A stretch of 64,000 nucleotides of DNA from Flexivirga endophytica. Lineage in GTDB: Bacteria; Actinomycetota; Actinomycetes; Actinomycetales; Dermatophilaceae. The notes below the pieces were generated by a model that had not been told where the DNA came from, made no database searches, and saw only the letters and a list, made by a program, of their open reading frames with translations. Shown in pieces: positions 24,135 to 32,844 of the stretch. The stretch lies in assembly GCF_014640635.1 (NCBI RefSeq), contig NZ_BMHI01000001.1, positions 248,001 through 312,000 of the forward strand, written 5' to 3'. Numbering within the stretch: position 1 is the first letter of the stretch; every line of letters starts with the position of its first letter. A program made the position numbers and the translations under genes.

Positions 24135-25727
24135 GTGCTACACGAACATGTCGAAGCGTCGCAGGACTCCCGGTCGTCGGGGTCGCCCACGACACGCCAC
24201 GGGGTGCTGGCCGCTGCCGGTGGTTTCGCCGCGGGCGTCGTCACGGTGGGCATCGCCGAGTTCCTTGCCGGTGTCCTGCTCCGCCAGGGGTGGAGCGACG
24301 GCACGCCGTCCCCGGTGCTCGCGGTCGGTGGCGCGTTCATCGACCGGACGCCGGCGTGGCTGAAGACCTTCGCGATCGACACGTTCGGCACGAACGACAA
24401 ACACGTGTTGCTCGGCGGGATCGCCGTCGTGCTGGTCCTGCTCAGCCTGCTGATCGGGTGGTTGCTGCCGCGGCGCTTCACGGCCGCATTGACCACGTTC
24501 GTCGTTCTCATCATGGTCGCGGCGGCGGCCGTCACCTCGAGGCCGCATGCAGGCGCCGTGGACCTGGCGCCGTTGCTCGTCGGTGCGGCCGCCGGCCTGA
24601 TCACTCTGCACCTGTGGCGCGAACACGTGTTGCGGGTCCACGCCGGCGCCGACGCGCCCCGTTCGATCGACCGCCGGTCGGTGCTGCTCGGAGCGGGAGC
24701 TGCCGGCGTCGCCGTGCTGCTCGGATCGGTCGGTCGTGCCTGGGGGAACGGCGCTCGCGCGGTGCAGGCCGCACGTGACTCCTTCGTGATGCCGCACGTT
24801 CGACGGAAGGTCACTCCGCCTCCCGGCGCGTCGGTGGGGGTGAAGGGTGTGACGCCGTACATCGTCCCGAACGGTGACTTCTATCGGATCGACACGGCGC
24901 TCGTTGTGCCCCAGGTCGACCCGGCGTCGTGGCGCTTGCGCGTGACCGGAATGGTCGAGCACGAGATCGAGATCGACTGGGACACCTTGCTTTCCAAGCA
25001 GATGCAGGAGGCCATGGTCACCCTCATGTGTGTCTCCAACGAGGTCGGTGGGCACCTTAACGGCAACGCTGTCTGGACGGGTTGGCCGGTCCGTGAGTTG
25101 CTGAAGCAGGCAGGCGTCAAGCCGGGGGCCGACATGGTGCTGTCGCGCAGCGTCGACGGATTCACCGCCGGGACTCCCTTGGAAGCGATGACCGACGACC
25201 GCAACGCCCTGATCGCGGTCGCGATGAACGGCGAGGCACTGCCGGCCGAGCACGGCTTCCCGGTGCGGCTGGTCGTCCCCGGCCTCTACGGCTACGTCTC
25301 TGCGACGAAGTGGCTCAGTGAACTGAAGCTGACGACGTTCGAGCAGGATGCCGGCTACTGGACACCGCGTGGCTGGTCGGCACTCGGCCCGGTGAAGACC
25401 GCATCACGCATCGACGTCCCACGCAGCGGTGCCAAGGTCGACGCAGGCACCGTCGCGGTCGCCGGTGTGGCATGGCGTCAGCACGTGGGGATCTCAAAGG
25501 TCCAGGTCAAGGTCGACGACGGCGGCTGGCAGGACGCCCGGCTGGGTGCCGCCGGCAACTCCGACGTATGGCGGCAGTGGGTCTACCAGTGGGACGCGAA
25601 GCCCGGGCACCACACGCTCACCGTGCGTGCGATCGATGCCGACGGTGGCGTCCAGATCGAGGAGCCCGCGCCGCCCGCGCCGAACGGTTCGACCGGATAT
25701 CACTCGATCTCGATCACCGTTCGGTGA
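24135..25727 (+). CDS. Molybdopterin-dependent oxidoreductase, membrane-anchored sulfite oxidase/YedY-like
   Basis: 530 aa. The N-terminal ~190 residues hold four or five transmembrane helices. From ~230 comes the oxidoreductase molybdopterin-binding domain, with the Mo-ligand Cys in VTLMCVSNEVGGHLNGNA and PVRLVVPGLYGYVSATKWLS. The C-terminal ~110 residues are an Ig-like Mo-co dimerisation domain (WRQHVGISKVQVKVDDGGWQ). This layout is common in actinobacteria. The natural electron acceptor and substrate (sulfite, or oxidised amino-acid sulfoxides as for MsrP) are not deducible. GTG start at 24135, 32 bp after rdgB. Confidence 0.9.
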   Translation: MLHEHVEASQDSRSSGSPTTRHGVLAAAGGFAAGVVTVGIAEFLAGVLLRQGWSDGTPSPVLAVGGAFIDRTPAWLKTFAIDTFGTNDKHVLLGGIAVVLVLLSLLIGWLLPRRFTAALTTFVVLIMVAAAAVTSRPHAGAVDLAPLLVGAAAGLITLHLWREHVLRVHAGADAPRSIDRRSVLLGAGAAGVAVLLGSVGRAWGNGARAVQAARDSFVMPHVRRKVTPPPGASVGVKGVTPYIVPNGDFYRIDTALVVPQVDPASWRLRVTGMVEHEIEIDWDTLLSKQMQEAMVTLMCVSNEVGGHLNGNAVWTGWPVRELLKQAGVKPGADMVLSRSVDGFTAGTPLEAMTDDRNALIAVAMNGEALPAEHGFPVRLVVPGLYGYVSATKWLSELKLTTFEQDAGYWTPRGWSALGPVKTASRIDVPRSGAKVDAGTVAVAGVAWRQHVGISKVQVKVDDGGWQDARLGAAGNSDVWRQWVYQWDAKPGHHTLTVRAIDADGGVQIEEPAPPAPNGSTGYHSISITVR

Positions 25728-25739
25728 GAAGCTCACTCG

Positions 25740-26261
25740 GTGATCGATCTCGCGCCCCGCTCCGGTCTACCGACGCCGATCCGTGTACGCCGTGCGGGCG
25801 CTGATGATCGAGAAGTTCTCCAGCGGCTGTGGCTGATGTACCGGCACGACATGTCCGGGGTGGTCGGATCATTACCCTGCGCCGACGGAAGTTTCCGCAG
25901 TGAGTGGCTCGAATACGCGCTGACCCGATCAGACTGGCACGCCTGGATGTTGACGATCGGTGAGCATCCGGGTGGCCTTGCCCTGGTCCGGGCTGTCAAC
26001 GAGCCGGTGCGCGTGCTGAACAGTTTCTTCGTGGTGTCGGGAGCTCGACGATTTGGTCTGGGCTTCGATCTCGCCCGGGTCGTCGTCGGGGAGTACCCGG
26101 GCCGATGGGACGTGGCCTACCAGGACGCGAACGCCGCTGCCGTCGCGCTGTGGCCCGCGGTCGCGGGCAGCTTCGATGCCGGATACACGGTCGAGCGGCG
26201 GGCGGTTCCTGGCGACTCCGACGTCCCGCACGATGTCTGGGTGTCTTTCCGCACCGCCTGA
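25740..26261 (+). CDS. GNAT-family N-acetyltransferase
   Basis: 173 aa. N-terminal RRAGADDREVLQRLWLMYRHD and a central GGLALVRAVNEPVRVLNSFFV, then the acetyl-CoA-binding region GARRFGLGFDLARVVVGEY and the late AAAVALWPAVAGSFDAGYTV, as in GNAT proteins lacking a perfect Q/R-x-x-G-x-G/A. GTG start 12 bp after the molybdoenzyme, so probably co-transcribed. Convergent with and directly abutting the MarR gene (stops adjacent at 26261/26262). Substrate unknown. Confidence 0.83.
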   Translation: MIDLAPRSGLPTPIRVRRAGADDREVLQRLWLMYRHDMSGVVGSLPCADGSFRSEWLEYALTRSDWHAWMLTIGEHPGGLALVRAVNEPVRVLNSFFVVSGARRFGLGFDLARVVVGEYPGRWDVAYQDANAAAVALWPAVAGSFDAGYTVERRAVPGDSDVPHDVWVSFRTA

Positions 26262-26756
26262 TCAGCCCGACCAGGCAGCCAGGTCGAAGCGCCCGGTCGT
26301 GAGACCCAAGCCCCGCAACGTTGCGCCGAGTTGGTCGACTGCGTCGGTCCCGACCCGGGCGCGCCACTCGGCGACTGCGAGTTCGAAGGCGGTCGCCGAC
26401 AGGCTCAGGAACTGGATGCCGCGCTCAGTCGGACGCACGATGACGCGTCGCGCGTCGATGGTGTCGTTGGTCCGCGTGACGTAGCCCTCGCGTTCCAGGG
26501 AGGTGATCGTCTTCGCGGCGGCCTGCTTAGTGACGCCGAGCCGGGTGGCGAGCTCCGCGTTGGTCGCGCCACCGCCGATCGCCTGCAGGGCGAAGCCGTG
26601 TGTCGGGCGCGCGCCGGCGTGACCCTGCTCCGCGAGGCGGCGATGAGTCTCGTCGACCAGCTCGCGGAAGCCGGCGAGCAGCAGGAGCGCCAGGTGCCAG
26701 CCAGGGACTTGATTGTCAACTGGGTTGTCTATATCGTCAACCATGTTGTCTATCAT
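26262..26756 (-). CDS. MarR-family transcriptional regulator
   Basis: 164 aa. Winged helix: ATNAELATRLGVTKQAAAKT with wing YVTRTNDTIDARRVIVRPTE. The first 14 codons read MIDNMVDDIDNPVDNQ and are made of a 21-bp tandem DNA repeat that looks like an operator, so the DNA-binding site lies inside the gene's own start. An alternative start is the ATG at 26744. Divergent from the small cupin gene (starts 10 bp apart), which is the likely target together with itself. Confidence 0.85.
   Translation of the reverse strand: MIDNMVDDIDNPVDNQVPGWHLALLLLAGFRELVDETHRRLAEQGHAGARPTHGFALQAIGGGATNAELATRLGVTKQAAAKTITSLEREGYVTRTNDTIDARRVIVRPTERGIQFLSLSATAFELAVAEWRARVGTDAVDQLGATLRGLGLTTGRFDLAAWSG
26712..26753. 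promoter_or_regulatory. Tandem 21-bp operator-like repeats
   Basis: Two adjacent 21-bp units, ATTGTCAAC-TGG-GTTGTCTAT (26712-26732) and ATCGTCAAC-CAT-GTTGTCTAT (26733-26753), each a dyad GTCAAC-N3-GTTGTC. They form the first codons of the MarR gene and end 13 bp before the divergent cupin ATG. Low G+C compared with flanks. Probable MarR autoregulatory operator pair. Confidence 0.65.
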
Positions 26757-26766
26757 AGGAGATGCC

Positions 26767-27138
26767 ATGCAGATCGTGCGTGCAGCACAGCGGCGAACAA
26801 TCACCACTCCGAACGCGACCATGATCACCCTGGCGTCGCCGACCCTCGGTGGAGCGGGGTCGAGCCTGTGGCTGGTCGAGATGCCGCCCGACATACGCGG
26901 CCCTGAGCATTCGTTCGCGGGGGAGGTGCTCTGGTCGATCACCGCGGGGTCGGCGCGTGTGCTGGTCGACGGCGTCGAGTATCCACTCGAGGCGGGCGAC
27001 ACCGTCGTGGTCCCCTCGGGTCAGCTGCGGCAGTTCACCGCAGGTGCAACGGGTTTCAGTGGTGTGGTGACGGTCCGCGACGGCGAGGTGACTCGTGGCG
27101 ACGGTGAGTCGGCGGGGGTGCCGCCCTGGGTCGCCTGA
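26767..27138 (+). CDS. Small cupin protein
   Basis: 123 aa; ATG preceded by AGGAG. Single-domain cupin: GPEHSFAGEVLWSITAGSARVLVDG, then DTVVVPSGQLRQFTAG. The first motif keeps one His and a Glu, and the second lacks the usual His, so metal binding is uncertain. Expressed divergently from the MarR gene, across the tandem operator, suggesting a stress or ligand-responsive pair. Specific role unknown. Confidence 0.78.
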   Translation: MQIVRAAQRRTITTPNATMITLASPTLGGAGSSLWLVEMPPDIRGPEHSFAGEVLWSITAGSARVLVDGVEYPLEAGDTVVVPSGQLRQFTAGATGFSGVVTVRDGEVTRGDGESAGVPPWVA

Positions 27139-27300
27139 GCTCGTGTCGCGCGGCTGTGTCCAACTCGACCCGGTGGAGAGTCCGGTACGGCGAGAGCAGA
27201 GTTTCCCGTACCGGGCTCGACACGGGGGAGACCGGTGTCCGGCCGGACGAGAGTTGCCCGTGCGGGTGTCGACACCGGGGAGGTCCACGCACGGCAGGTT
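27139..27300. repeat. Cluster of short palindromes between convergent genes
   Basis: Contains CCGGTACGG (27182-27190) with CCGTACCGG (27206-27214), the perfect 12-bp palindrome GTCCGGCCGGAC (27237-27248), and GTGTCGACAC (27266-27275). Related strings recur directly (GAGAG..GTTTCCCGTACCGGG..CGACAC and GAGAG.TTGCCCGTGCGGG..CGACAC). No gene is evident. The structure recalls palindromic elements A-C but uses different units. It may terminate both flanking convergent transcripts. Confidence 0.5.
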
Positions 27301-27306
27301 CGGACG

Positions 27307-27639
27307 TCAGCCGCGCAACACCTCGACGAAGTGATCGACCGTCGGCACCGGGTCGTAGAAGCGGTGCAGCGCTTCGCGCCACAGCTGGTAGTCGTCCGAC
27401 CCACGGAATCCGACGGTGTGGTCGGTGAGCTGCTCCCACTGCACCTGAAGCAGGTATTCGTTCGGCCGCTCGATACAGCGTGTCAGCCGGAGATCGCGAA
27501 AACCCTTCTGCCGGCTGATGATCGGTATGGCGCCGGCGAAGGCCCGCTCGAACTCGTCCTCCTGCCCGAGGCGGACGGGAAGGACAACCGATTCGAGGGT
27601 CGGCGAAGCGGTGTAGTCGTCGGCAGCGCGCGGGCTCAT
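27307..27639 (-). CDS. Antibiotic biosynthesis monooxygenase (ABM)-domain protein
   Basis: 110 aa; start at ATG 27639 (the frame is open further upstream but the homology begins here). Dimeric alpha-beta barrel type: [78 protein letters not shown]. Such small proteins act as monooxygenases or haem/quinol-binding detoxifiers; the Trp/His pattern does not allow a choice. Convergent with the cupin gene and divergent from the alpha/beta hydrolase. Confidence 0.82.
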   Translation of the reverse strand: MSPRAADDYTASPTLESVVLPVRLGQEDEFERAFAGAIPIISRQKGFRDLRLTRCIERPNEYLLQVQWEQLTDHTVGFRGSDDYQLWREALHRFYDPVPTVDHFVEVLRG

Positions 27640-27702
27640 GGCGACGAACCTACTTCGCGGGGACCGCCTGCGGGCGGGCACCCCGCGTGGCACGCTGATG
27701 TC

Positions 27703-28572
27703 ATGACTTCGATCTCGCTGCCGGACGGACGTGCCCTCGACATACGAGTGAACGGAGCCGACGACGGCCCCGTTCTCGTCTTCCATCACGGGACACCCGG
27801 GTCGGTGCTGCCACGCCGGGTGATGATCGAGCAGGCCACTGAGCGTGGCATCCGACTGGTCACGTATTCCCGTGCAGGGTATGGCGATTCGTCGCGCCGA
27901 GCGGGGCGCACCGTGGCCGACATCGCGGACGACGTGACCGCGATCCTGGACCACGTCGGGGTCGAGAAGGCGATGACCGCCGGCTGGTCGGGCGGTGGCC
28001 CGCACGCGCTCGCCACCGGTGCGCTGCTGCCCGACCGCATCACCGGGGTGCTGAGCATCGCGGGGGTCGCGCCATACGACGCGGACGGCCTGGATTTCCT
28101 GGGTGGCATGGGCGAGGGCAACATCGACGAGTTCGGCGCTGCGCTCAAGGGCGAGGCCGATCTGCGGCCGATGCTGGACGGCATGCGGGCGGAGCTGAAG
28201 GAAGCCACACCCGAGGCGATCCTCGGCGAGCTCAGCACCCTGCTGCCCGACGTCGACCGCAAGGAGATAACCGACGAGGCCGGCGAGGAGATGGCCGCGA
28301 ACTTCCGCGAGGCGCTGAAGAACGGCGTCGACGGCTGGACCGACGACGACCTGGCGTTCACCGTGCCGTGGGGGTTCGACCTCGCGGCCATCACGGTGCC
28401 GACGTTCGTCTGGCAGGGGAGCGCGGACCTGATGGTGCCGTTCGCCCACGGTCAGTGGCTCGCCGCGAACGTGCCGGGTGCCACCGCGCACCTGCTGGAG
28501 GGCGAGGGACACCTGTCGGTCGGCGTCGGTGCCATGCCGCAGATGTTGGACGAACTGCTCGCGACTCACTGA
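27703..28572 (+). CDS. Alpha/beta-fold hydrolase
   Basis: 289 aa from ATG 27703. Oxyanion-hole segment [14 protein letters not shown], nucleophile elbow GWSGGGPHA (Ser in G-W-S-G-G), acid region [16 protein letters not shown], and catalytic His in [11 protein letters not shown]. The cap domain lies between ~130 and 210. Typical of proline iminopeptidase or general ester hydrolase-like enzymes; substrate not predictable. Ends 4 bp before the encoded CCA end of the tRNA on the other strand. Confidence 0.88.
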   Translation: MTSISLPDGRALDIRVNGADDGPVLVFHHGTPGSVLPRRVMIEQATERGIRLVTYSRAGYGDSSRRAGRTVADIADDVTAILDHVGVEKAMTAGWSGGGPHALATGALLPDRITGVLSIAGVAPYDADGLDFLGGMGEGNIDEFGAALKGEADLRPMLDGMRAELKEATPEAILGELSTLLPDVDRKEITDEAGEEMAANFREALKNGVDGWTDDDLAFTVPWGFDLAAITVPTFVWQGSADLMVPFAHGQWLAANVPGATAHLLEGEGHLSVGVGAMPQMLDELLATH

Positions 28573-28576
28573 GATG

Positions 28577-28654
28577 TGGTGCGGCCGGTGAGATTCGAAC
28601 TCACACTGTCGGGTACCTAAAACCCGTGCCTCCTGCCAGTTGGGCTACGGCCGC
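28577..28654 (-). tRNA. tRNA with UAG anticodon (Leu by codon, but with short variable loop)
   Basis: Cloverleaf on the minus strand: acceptor GCGGCCG/CGGCCGC, T-arm GTGAG-TTCGAAT-CTCAC, anticodon stem CGGGT/ACCCG with loop TTTAGGT (anticodon TAG, reading CUA/Leu), discriminator A and an encoded CCA. The D-arm is weak (GCC/GGC with a large loop). The variable region is only 5 nt (ACAGT), whereas bacterial tRNA-Leu normally has a long class II variable arm. So the isotype is uncertain; it may be an unusual actinobacterial tRNA type or a non-canonical tRNA. Confidence 0.8.
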
Positions 28655-28692
28655 TCGGACGAGGAGTCTATGACGTCGCCCGAGCGGCGCGT

Positions 28693-29301
28693 TCACGCGG
28701 CGCGGAAGATCCCGACGAAGAACATGTCCTCGCCCGGCTCCGGCCGCAGGTCGTATGTCGCGAAGCGCGACTCGAGCTGCCAGCCGCCCGCCTCGGCGTC
28801 GGCGATGAACTCGTCGGCCGGGTAGTTACGCCGCCCGGAGCCACCGCCCTGGTGGAAGCCCACGAGCAGTCGTCCTTCCGGTGTCACCACCGTGCGCAGC
28901 GCCGCGAGGACGGGTCGCTCGGAGTCCTCGGCGAGGAACGTCATGACGTTGCCGACGCACACGATGAGGTCGTATGCCGACGGAAATTCCTGAGCCGCAA
29001 GCGAATCCGGGCTGACGTCCTCCAGTCGGACCTGCGCTACCGGCAGTGCCGGATAGGTCTTGCCGGCCTGCGCCAGCAGCTCGGCGTCGAGGTCCACGCC
29101 ATACGCGTCGTGGCCGGCCTCCTCCAGGGCAGCGGCGATGCGTCCCATGCCGCAGCCGGCGTCGAGGACCCTGCCGGAGCGGGGGAGCAGCGTGTCGGCG
29201 AGTCGTGCCTCACCGGTGATGTCCACGCCGTCCTTGAGCAACTGCGCGAAGCGGGCGCCGTAGCCGTGGTGACCCTGTTCCCAGCGGGAGACTCTCGTCA
29301 T
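28693..29301 (-). CDS. Class I SAM-dependent methyltransferase
   Basis: 202 aa. Start MTRVSRWEQGHHGYGARFAQ at 29301, overlapping the bcp stop by 4 bp. SAM-binding motif I is VLDAGCGMGRIAAALE, acidic motif II is DAYGVDLDAELL, then YDLIVCVGNVMTFLAE (motif IV) and GRLLVGFHQGGGSGRRNY. Its substrate is not evident. Translational coupling to the peroxiredoxin gene may be only organisational. Confidence 0.9.
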   Translation of the reverse strand: MTRVSRWEQGHHGYGARFAQLLKDGVDITGEARLADTLLPRSGRVLDAGCGMGRIAAALEEAGHDAYGVDLDAELLAQAGKTYPALPVAQVRLEDVSPDSLAAQEFPSAYDLIVCVGNVMTFLAEDSERPVLAALRTVVTPEGRLLVGFHQGGGSGRRNYPADEFIADAEAGGWQLESRFATYDLRPEPGEDMFFVGIFRAA

Positions 29302-29765
29302 ACGAGCTTCAGCGCCTTGGAGAGGGATGCCACGTGTCCGGTGGCCTTGACGTTGTAGCGGGCCAGCTCGACCTTGCCGTCGGGGCCGACCACGATCGTG
29401 GAGCGGATCACGCCGACGACCGTCTTGCCGTAGAGCTTCTTCTCGCCATACGCGCCGTAGGCCTCGAGTACCGCCTTGTCGGGGTCGGCGAGCAACGGGT
29501 AGGTCAGGGACTCCTTGGCGACGAACTTCGCCAGCTTCTCCGGCTTGTCCGGGGAGATGCCGATGACTTCGTAGCCCGCACCCTGCAGGGTGGCAAGCGA
29601 GTCGCGGAAATCGCACGCCTCCTTGGTGCAGCCCGGTGTCATCGCTGCGGGATAGAAGAAGATCACCAGGCGCTTGCCGCTGAAATCGGCGAGCGAGACC
29701 TGTTTCCCGCTGTCCGAGGTGAGTGTGAATGCCGGTGCCTGGTCGCCGATCTCGAGCCGAGCCAT
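29298..29765 (-). CDS. bcp: Thioredoxin-dependent thiol peroxidase (bacterioferritin comigratory protein, peroxiredoxin Q)
   Basis: 155 aa, reduces H2O2 and organic hydroperoxides. The peroxidatic Cys is in FFYPAAMTPGCTKEACDFRD, which also carries the resolving Cys five residues later, the classic BCP CxxxxC arrangement. Later FVAKESLTYPLLADPDKAV and RSTIVVGPDGKV. Normal length. Upstream of a methyltransferase in a coupled pair and divergent from the DUF3618 gene. The CCACAC-AGAA-GTGTGG dyad at 29791-29806 upstream of its start could be a regulatory site. Confidence 0.95.
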   Translation of the reverse strand: MARLEIGDQAPAFTLTSDSGKQVSLADFSGKRLVIFFYPAAMTPGCTKEACDFRDSLATLQGAGYEVIGISPDKPEKLAKFVAKESLTYPLLADPDKAVLEAYGAYGEKKLYGKTVVGVIRSTIVVGPDGKVELARYNVKATGHVASLSKALKLV

Positions 29766-29904
29766 CTGTAACCTCCTGGGTGCTTCGCCGCCACACAGAA
29801 GTGTGGGCCGCTGCGAACGTCATTCGATATCCGTTATCGTCTCAGGCGAGCCCGACGTACGCGGCGGCGAGTGTATTGAACGAACTTCGAGTCGAGGAGA
29901 AACC

Positions 29905-30189
29905 ATGGCTGACAAGGCCCCCGCGAAACCTGCCACGCGTTCCGCCAAGGACATCGAGGCGGATCTCGCGGCGACGCGCGAGCGCCTGACCGGCACGATC
30001 GACGAATTGGCGTTCCGTGCACAGCCCAAAGAGCTCGCCAAGCGCCAGGTCGAAGGCGCCAAGCTCAAGGTCGGCGGCTTCACGCACACGCCCGACGGTG
30101 AGCTCAACACCCAGAAGCTCGGCTTCGCCCTCGGTGGCGTGGCCGCGGTGCTGCTGACACTGGGCATCCTGCGCCGCGCGCGTGGCTGA
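29905..30189 (+). CDS. DUF3618-family small membrane protein
   Basis: 94 aa; start after GAGGAGAAACC. The sequence ...KDIEADLAATRERLTGTIDE is the DUF3618 signature, then FRAQPKELAKRQVEGAKLK, a linker, and a single C-terminal transmembrane helix ([19 protein letters not shown]). Widespread in actinobacteria next to bcp and a groES-like gene, as here; the function is unknown. The stop overlaps the start of the GroES paralogue by 8 bp. Confidence 0.88.
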   Translation: MADKAPAKPATRSAKDIEADLAATRERLTGTIDELAFRAQPKELAKRQVEGAKLKVGGFTHTPDGELNTQKLGFALGGVAAVLLTLGILRRARG

Positions 30190-30514
30190 GCCCTCCGGGG
30201 GCAACCTGCCCATCAAGATGCTGCACGACCGCGTGCTCGTCTCCGTCGACGGTGATGGCGGCGAGCGCAAGTCGGGCGGTGGCATCGTCATCCCGGCGAC
30301 CGCCTCGGTCGGCAAACGTCTTGCCTGGGCCGAGGTCGTGGCGGTCGGTCAGCACGTGCGGCAGGTGAAGGTCGGCGACCGGGTGCTGTTCGATCCCGAG
30401 GACCGTGCCGAGGTCGAGTTGCAGAGCCGCAACTACGTGCTGCTACGAGAGCGCGACCTGCACGCAGTCGCCGCGCAGCGTGTCGAGACCGGCAACACCG
30501 GTCTGTATCTCTAG
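30182..30514 (+). CDS. GroES-like co-chaperonin paralogue
   Basis: 110 aa Cpn10 fold: [64 protein letters not shown]. The mobile loop lies around [12 protein letters not shown]. It differs from canonical GroES by an N-terminal extension ([10 protein letters not shown]) and C-terminal extra residues, and has no groEL beside it, so it is a second, divergent copy. GTG start inside the DUF3618 gene. Its last 4 bp overlap the 3' end of convergent kbl. Confidence 0.88.
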   Translation: MAEPSGGNLPIKMLHDRVLVSVDGDGGERKSGGGIVIPATASVGKRLAWAEVVAVGQHVRQVKVGDRVLFDPEDRAEVELQSRNYVLLRERDLHAVAAQRVETGNTGLYL

Positions 30515-31704
30515 CCGAGCACTTCGGCGCGAGCCTCTTCGAAGGCCTTCACGCACGCCCGCACGTCGTCCTCGCTGTGCGCTGCCGACAGCTGCACGCG
30601 GATGCGCGCCTTGCCCTGCGGCACCACCGGGTAGGAGAACGCGATCACGTAGACGCCGCGTCGCAGCATCGCGTCGGCGATCTGGGCCGCTTGGCGTGCG
30701 CCGTCCTCGCCCTCGAACATGATCGGCGTGATCGGGTGGCTGCCGGGCAACACCTCGAAGCCGGCCTCGCCCATCATCGTCCGGAAGAGCACCGTGTTGG
30801 CGTTGAGCTTCTCGCGCTGCTCTCGCGAGTTGCCCGCGATCTCAAGCGCTTTCATGGACCCCGCGACCACGGACGGTGCCACGGCGTTGGAGAAGAGGTA
30901 GGGCCGTGACCGCTGCCGCAGCAGGTCGACGATCTCCTGGTGTGCGGCGACATAGCCACCGGACGCGCCACCGAGCGCCTTGCCGAGCGTGCCGGTGACG
31001 ATGTCGACACGGTCGATGACGCCGCAGTGCTCCGGTGTGCCGCGGCCACCCTCACCGACGAAACCGACCGCGTGCGAGTCGTCGACCATCACCAGGGCGC
31101 CGAATTCCTCTGCCAGATCACAGATCTCGGCGAGCGGTGCGTAGTAGCCGTCCATCGAGAAGACCCCGTCGGTCACCACGACCGTATGGCGCGCGCCGGC
31201 GGCCTTCGCCGCTTCGAGCTGCGCGCGCAGGTCGGTCATGTCGGCGTTCTGGTAGCGGAACCGCTTCGCCTTCGACAGCCGTATGCCGTCGATCAGCGAC
31301 GCGTGGTTCAGCGCGTCGGAGATGATCGCGTCCTGTGCACCGAAGAGCACCTCGAAGATGCCACCGTTGGCGTCGAAGCACGACGAGTAGAGGATCGCGT
31401 CCTCCGTGCCGGTGAACTCGGCGATCTGCCGCTCGAGATCCCGGTGCTGCGTCTGGGTGCCGCAGATGAAGCGCACGCTCGCCATACCGAATCCCCACTG
31501 GCCCAACGCATCTCGGGCGGCGGCGACCACGTCGGGGTGGTCGGCCAGTCCGAGATAGTTGTTGGCGCAGAAGTTGAGCGCCTCGGCGCCGCCGGTCTCG
31601 ACCTTGGACGACTGCGGGGAGGACAGCTCCCGCTCGTGCTTGGTAAGCCCTGCGTCCTCGATCTCCTGGAGTGTCGCGACGAGCGCGTCCTTGTTGGCGT
31701 ACAT
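30511..31704 (-). CDS. kbl: Glycine C-acetyltransferase (2-amino-3-ketobutyrate CoA ligase)
   Basis: PLP enzyme (397 aa) splitting 2-amino-3-oxobutyrate with CoA into glycine and acetyl-CoA, the second step of threonine degradation. Motifs: [56 protein letters not shown]-lysine segment [15 protein letters not shown], and [14 protein letters not shown]. Directly downstream (6 bp) of tdh on the same strand, the usual tdh-kbl operon; GGAG precedes its ATG closely. Confidence 0.96.
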   Translation of the reverse strand: MYANKDALVATLQEIEDAGLTKHERELSSPQSSKVETGGAEALNFCANNYLGLADHPDVVAAARDALGQWGFGMASVRFICGTQTQHRDLERQIAEFTGTEDAILYSSCFDANGGIFEVLFGAQDAIISDALNHASLIDGIRLSKAKRFRYQNADMTDLRAQLEAAKAAGARHTVVVTDGVFSMDGYYAPLAEICDLAEEFGALVMVDDSHAVGFVGEGGRGTPEHCGVIDRVDIVTGTLGKALGGASGGYVAAHQEIVDLLRQRSRPYLFSNAVAPSVVAGSMKALEIAGNSREQREKLNANTVLFRTMMGEAGFEVLPGSHPITPIMFEGEDGARQAAQIADAMLRRGVYVIAFSYPVVPQGKARIRVQLSAAHSEDDVRACVKAFEEARAEVLG

Positions 31705-31710
31705 ATCTCC

Positions 31711-32748
31711 TCAGCTCCAATCCATGACGACTTTGCCGCAGTCCCCGGACCGTGCGGCGTTGAACGCGTCCTGCCACTGCTCGGCGGGGAAGCGGTGGGT
31801 GATGACCGACTGCACGGCGTGTGCCAGCTCGGGCGACGACTGCAGCATCGCGCTCATGGCGTACCAGGTGTCGTACATCTCGCGGCCGTAGATGCCCTTG
31901 ATCGTCAGCATGTGGGTGATGACCCGGCCCCAGTCGATCGCGAACGGGTCACCCGGCAGGCCAAGCATCGCGATGCGGCCACCGTGGTTCATGTTGTCGA
32001 TGAGTTCGCTGACAGCAGTGGGGTTTCCGGACATCTCCAGGGCGATGTCGAAGCCCTCGCGCATGCCGAGGTCGGCCTGTGCGTCGGCGATGCGTTCGCG
32101 GCTGACGTTGACGACCCGGTCCGCGCCCGCGGCCTTGGCCAGCTCCAGCCGGTAGTCACTGACGTCGGTCACGACGACGTACCTCGCGCCGACGTGCTTG
32201 GCGATCGCGGCACCCATGACACCGATCGGTCCGGCTCCGGTGACGAGCACGTCTTCGCCGGCGATGGGGAAGGACAACGCAGTGTGGGTCGCGTTGCCGA
32301 ACGGGTCGAAGATGGCACCGACGTCCGGGTCCATGTCATCCGGCTGCACCCAGACATTCGTGGCCGGTATGACGACGTAGTCCGCGAAGGCGCCGTTGCG
32401 GTTGACGCCGACCGAACTGGTGCGGATGCACAGGTGCCGCCGGCCGGCGCGGCAGTTGCGGCACTCGCCGCACACGACATGCCCTTCGCCGGAGACCCGC
32501 TGGCCGACCTCGACGCTGGTGACGCCGGGTCCGATGTCGACGACCTCGCCGAAGAACTCGTGACCGATGATCAACGGGGGTTCGACGGTGGCCGCGGCCC
32601 AGTCGTCCCATCCCTCCAGGTGCAGATCGGTGCCGCAGAGGCCCGCCCGCCATACCTTGATCTTGACCTCGCCCGGCCCAGCGGTCGGCTCCGGAGCATC
32701 GATCAGCTCCAGGCCCGGCCGGGCACCTGTCTTCGCCAGTGCACGCAC
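31711..32748 (-). CDS. tdh: L-threonine 3-dehydrogenase
   Basis: Zinc-dependent medium-chain dehydrogenase (345 aa) oxidising threonine to 2-amino-3-oxobutyrate with NAD+. Catalytic Zn ligands in GLCGTDLHLEGWDDW and IGHEFFGEVVDIG; structural zinc Cys cluster CGECRNCRAGRRHLC; cofactor-binding VTGAGPIGVMGAAIAKHVGA; TDVSDYRLELAKAAGADR. First gene of the tdh-kbl operon. Confidence 0.96.
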   Translation of the reverse strand: MRALAKTGARPGLELIDAPEPTAGPGEVKIKVWRAGLCGTDLHLEGWDDWAAATVEPPLIIGHEFFGEVVDIGPGVTSVEVGQRVSGEGHVVCGECRNCRAGRRHLCIRTSSVGVNRNGAFADYVVIPATNVWVQPDDMDPDVGAIFDPFGNATHTALSFPIAGEDVLVTGAGPIGVMGAAIAKHVGARYVVVTDVSDYRLELAKAAGADRVVNVSRERIADAQADLGMREGFDIALEMSGNPTAVSELIDNMNHGGRIAMLGLPGDPFAIDWGRVITHMLTIKGIYGREMYDTWYAMSAMLQSSPELAHAVQSVITHRFPAEQWQDAFNAARSGDCGKVVMDWS

Positions 32749-32844
32749 GGCGGACAGTCTGCTACGTGCGGCTGTCCAGCATGTGAGCGGGGTTACAGGC
32801 TGCCCAAAAGTCCTGTGGCCACATCAGATCCGAGCGCATCAGAT

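Noticed and set aside
27235-27702. N-terminal extension of the alpha/beta hydrolase
   Set aside because: Upstream in-frame codons overlap the palindrome cluster and the antisense ABM gene; family homology begins at ATG 27703.
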